A DNA stretch of 64,000 nucleotides from Daejeonia sp002484105 (GTDB lineage: Bacteria; Bacteroidota; Bacteroidia; Flavobacteriales; Weeksellaceae), in contig NZ_CP195105.1 in NCBI RefSeq assembly GCF_051175565.1, positions 3,100,001-3,164,000 on the forward strand, given 5' to 3'. Position numbers and translations under genes: made by a program. The notes below the pieces were generated by a model, which saw nothing but the letters and a program-made list of their open reading frames with translations, was not told where the DNA came from and made no database searches. Positions 61,226 to 64,000 of the stretch are shown in pieces. Position 1 is the first letter of the stretch; each line of letters opens with the position of its first letter.

Positions 61226-62341
61226 TCAAAAACTTTTGTTGAAGCCTAAAACAATATTTCTCGGCAATAATCTCTGTGTATAAAGACTTTCGCTGACATT
61301 GTCCACCGAATATCGTTGTATAGAATTTGAATTGAGCAGATTGTTGCCCGCCACAAACAGGCTGATTTTGGAATTTAGCGGCTGATAATTCAGCTTGACA
61401 TCCCAAAACTGTGTGGTATGCGATGTATTTCCGAATTTATAAAATTCAAAATACGATTCGGCGCGGAAAATTCTTGAGTAATTGTAATAAAAATTAAAAA
61501 AACCTTTCTGATCCAGATACCTGTTACGGTTCACTTCAGAATGTATCCGGTTGAAATTCCATTCATAACCCGCTTCCATATTGATTTTTCTGATCCATCC
61601 GGTTTTCATTTCAAATCCTGTTTTAAATGATGAAAACACAGAAGCAATCAGCGGCTGGCTGTTGATACTGTTTCTGTAATCGGACTTCATGAATGAATTA
61701 AGAATACTGATGCGCGCTTTGATGAAGCGGATATATTTTCTGATTTCTGAACTTGCCGTGTACATATTGCTGTCTTTCACAAGAATATTCTGGAAGTAAG
61801 AATATTCGGGGTTGACAATGATATTTCCGGCTATATATTTTTCATTTCGCGAATAGAAAAAATTCAGCTCTGCAAATTCCGACATACGGTCGCCCAGCTG
61901 ATAGGAAAATCCAAAGTTGTAGTCTGGCAGGATCTGAAAACCCGTTGTGCCGGAGGTGAAATTCCTGCTGCCCTGATAAATATACCCCGAATACATCTGG
62001 TTGAGTACTGTTGCCGAAAACCGCCTGCCACCGAAGATGCTGAACGTTCCTGTTTTTCGGTTTTCGTATGAGACATTAAGCGAAGGAGAAAAGTAGTATC
62101 CAGATTCCACATCTTCAGTGACAGCAGAGGTTATCAGTTGCTGAAGTGCGATGCCTGTGAATGACCATTTCTTCAGTTTCAGTTGTCTCCTGACTTGTAG
62201 CTGAAATCTGTTTACGCCCAAAAACATCTGATTGGTATACAGCGGATCATTCAGCAAAAAAGCCTCTCCGGAAGCATTCAGAATACGCAAATCAGTATTG
62301 AGACGGTCGTGCCGGTAATCATCAGACAGAAATATATCCAA
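61226..62341 (-). pseudogene. C-terminal part of a broken TonB-dependent receptor
   Basis: Beta-barrel part of an outer-membrane receptor: alternating aromatic strands throughout, a final strand RNIVLGFNKSF ending in phenylalanine, and FVAGNNLLNSNS near the end. The frame continues upstream of its first ATG-like codon as LYYLKKYGEENSLDIF, reaching back to about 62385, where it overlaps the end of the N-terminal part in another frame. It lacks a signal peptide and plug, so it cannot work alone. Confidence 0.75.
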
Positions 62342-62364
62342 AGAATTTTCCTCACCATATTTTT

Positions 62365-63369
62365 TCAGATAGTATAGTTCAGTGATGTCAGAAAATCATT
62401 GTTAAAATTGGTTCTTTTGTCCTCGAAACGTCCGTTTTTCTGGTGAAGATTCACAACAGAAAGCAAGCCGGCACCCGTTTCGATTTCTTCACTGGAGTTT
62501 CCGCTAGCGGGATTCATCAGATACTGCACGCCGCTCATTTCGTTAACGCCAAGATTATTAGCGTTGGCCAGAAGATAAATTTTCCGGCGTTTGGAAAAAT
62601 TCATCAGATTGATTTTCCCTTGCCGCATCGATTCTTTATACGAAGTAGAAGCCAGCATCAGACTTCCGAACCAGCGGTTTTTGGCATCTTCTTTCAGAGA
62701 GAGGTTGATGGCAACCTGATCGCTGTTTTCGATACTTTTCAGGAGGCGGTTTTTGGAAAAGCCGGTGAGCACCTGAATTTTTTCGACCGGGCTGGTCGGC
62801 ATATTCTGTGTGAGGGTCTGATAGCCTCTTTCAAAAAGATCGTCGCCTTCTACCAGCACTTTGCTGACTTCCTTGTTTTTGAATTTGATTTTGCCGTCGC
62901 TTTCTACCGTAACGCCGGGAAGTTTTTTCAGCAGTTCTTCCACATTTTTTTCGCTGCCGTTGCTGAAGTGTGCAGCGGTATATTCTACCGTATCCTTTTT
63001 CAGTTTTATCGGATTGGCCCGCGTGATGGTCACCTCTTTAATTTCGGTTTCCTTCAGCCGTTCAACTGTGATATTTCCAAGGTTGATATTCTGCTTCAGC
63101 CGGTCTGCTTCCAGGGCGATCTCTTTTGGATGACTGTTAAGAACATTGACATGCAGTTTTTTTGATCCCGGTGTTTTGGTGATTAATGAAAAACTGCCCG
63201 AGGTATCAGAAAAACCATAGGTCTCGATTTCATCTTTCTGGTTATAGAGAATAATACTGGCTCTGTATAAAGGTTTGCCATCGTCGGCATATACTTTCCC
63301 TGTGATCTCTGTCTGTGCAGAGACCTGAGCAAAAAAAATCAGATATAACAAGCCGTACAGGTATTTCAT
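62365..63369 (-). pseudogene. N-terminal part of a broken TonB-dependent receptor
   Basis: From ATG at 63369 (4 nt or less after the upstream GLPGLI stop) it has a signal peptide (MKYLYGLLYLIFFAQVSAQ), a carboxypeptidase-like beta-sandwich (TGKVYADDGKPLYRASIILY), a plug domain (VEELLKKLPGVTVESDGKIKF) and the first barrel strands. It stops at 62365 after FLTSLNYTI. The two parts together give ~710 residues, whereas receptors of this kind usually have about 850-900. An internal deletion with a frame change is therefore more likely than a simple point frameshift. Confidence 0.75.
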
Positions 63370-63370
63370 C

Positions 63371-63994
63371 TTATGGACGGGATGTTTTAGAATCTTCCCA
63401 TTCAAATTTTCTTTCGAGTTGGCCTTCTCGGTATTGATCAACTTGGAGTACTATTGTTCCTTTGGGGAGCGCTGCCAGATTTTTCTCGGTTAACTGTTCT
63501 AAAAACCGGTTTTCTTTTTTGACAGCATCACGGAAACTCAGCGTGGAATAATTTGATTTTTCTTTTCTGAAATCATCAAAAACAGCCATCAATTTGTCTG
63601 CCACAAGTGCATTGAGCAGAATTCTCCTGAATTTCCATGTAACAAACCCATTAATTTCCCTTGCTTCCAGCACAACTCCCGGAAGGCCTCGGATTTTCCA
63701 TGGTCCGGCACTCACAGGCAGGTCGGGAGCAAACCATACTTCGTACGTACGACCTCGGAAATTACCTTTTGCCTTCTGCACTTTATAGCCGGCAATATTC
63801 CCAAACTCGTGGGTGACCTCCCATTGGATTTCCGGTGCAGGATCCATGAATATTTTTTTCGGATTGAACAACAACCGGCATTCTTCCAGTTTGGGTTCGG
63901 TAAAAACCACTAACTCGCTTACCATGCTGCCCACATCAAAACCTTCGGTAAAACCGTCGTTACTTACCTCAAATTTCCTGTTGGGATGTGGCAT
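63371..63994 (-). CDS. GLPGLI family protein (5' end beyond the window)
   Basis: Contains GPWKIRGLPGVVLEA, the family's name-giving motif, in a 207-residue frame. GLPGLI proteins are exported Bacteroidota proteins often paired with TonB-dependent receptors, as here, where the receptor start lies 1 bp after this stop. No signal peptide is visible at the first ATG, and the frame stays open to the window edge, so the gene starts further upstream. Function of the family is unknown. Confidence 0.85.
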   Translation of the reverse strand: MPHPNRKFEVSNDGFTEGFDVGSMVSELVVFTEPKLEECRLLFNPKKIFMDPAPEIQWEVTHEFGNIAGYKVQKAKGNFRGRTYEVWFAPDLPVSAGPWKIRGLPGVVLEAREINGFVTWKFRRILLNALVADKLMAVFDDFRKEKSNYSTLSFRDAVKKENRFLEQLTEKNLAALPKGTIVLQVDQYREGQLERKFEWEDSKTSRP

Positions 63995-64000
63995 AAAAAA

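Overview
The window is a chromosomal segment of a member of the Bacteroidota, most likely class Flavobacteriia in or near the Chryseobacterium group. The evidence is the gene families (IPExxxVDY protein, GLPGLI protein, tandem-Nfu_N NifU protein, CBM20-bearing MalQ), promoters of the Bacteroidota type (-7 box TAnnTTTG), the lack of Shine-Dalgarno sequences, and the order acpP-fabF-rnc-IPExxxVDY-pyk.

Layout. 1-11.9 kb holds housekeeping genes: hutI; the acpP-fabF-rnc-IPExxxVDY-pyk operon (minus strand); folE, cysS, malQ; and a Tyr-rich secreted protein. 12.0-14.1 kb is a self-contained ribosomal operon rplK-rplA-rplJ-rplL with its own promoter and terminator and without the usual nusG or rpoB neighbours. 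14.3-16.3 kb is an operon of three related small secreted proteins, followed by rimO. 17.9-46.1 kb is a large surface-polysaccharide (capsule or O-antigen) locus. 46.7-52.6 kb holds uvrC, two secreted proteins and a palindromic-repeat island. 52.7-64 kb holds a GNAT acetyltransferase, recX, a possible small RNA, hemH, a NifU-like gene, a gamma-carbonic-anhydrase-like protein, a lipoprotein, a Pif1-like helicase, repeats, an LLM oxidoreductase, a broken TonB-dependent receptor and a GLPGLI protein cut by the window edge.

The polysaccharide locus contains sugar-nucleotide genes (rfbA, rfbB, rfbC, a TagD-like cytidylyltransferase, UDP-galactopyranose mutase, UDP-glucose dehydrogenase, a PglF-type dehydratase and a DegT-type aminotransferase). 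It also has two priming sugar transferases, several glycosyltransferases, a Wzx flippase, a Wzy-like polymerase, a Wzc-type copolymerase/kinase and a Wza-type export lipoprotein. The central 28-40 kb part is visibly more AT-rich than its flanks and behaves like a serotype-specific cassette. It carries a polysaccharide lyase of family PL8, with a full set of catalytic residues, packed between the polymerase and the glycosyltransferases. That suggests a uronic-acid (glycosaminoglycan-like) polymer which is trimmed during or after synthesis.

The cassette also shows damage. A 1384-bp IS4-family element with a 9-bp target duplication separates a DUF4422 gene from ugd, and the joined ancestral sequence can be reconstructed. 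A GT61 gene is reduced to its N-terminal part next to the tail of another lost gene. A small membrane-protein gene contains a run of 17 A. A 192-bp MITE-like repeat occurs three times in full and at least twice as fragments around the locus. No tRNA or rRNA genes and no CRISPR array were seen.
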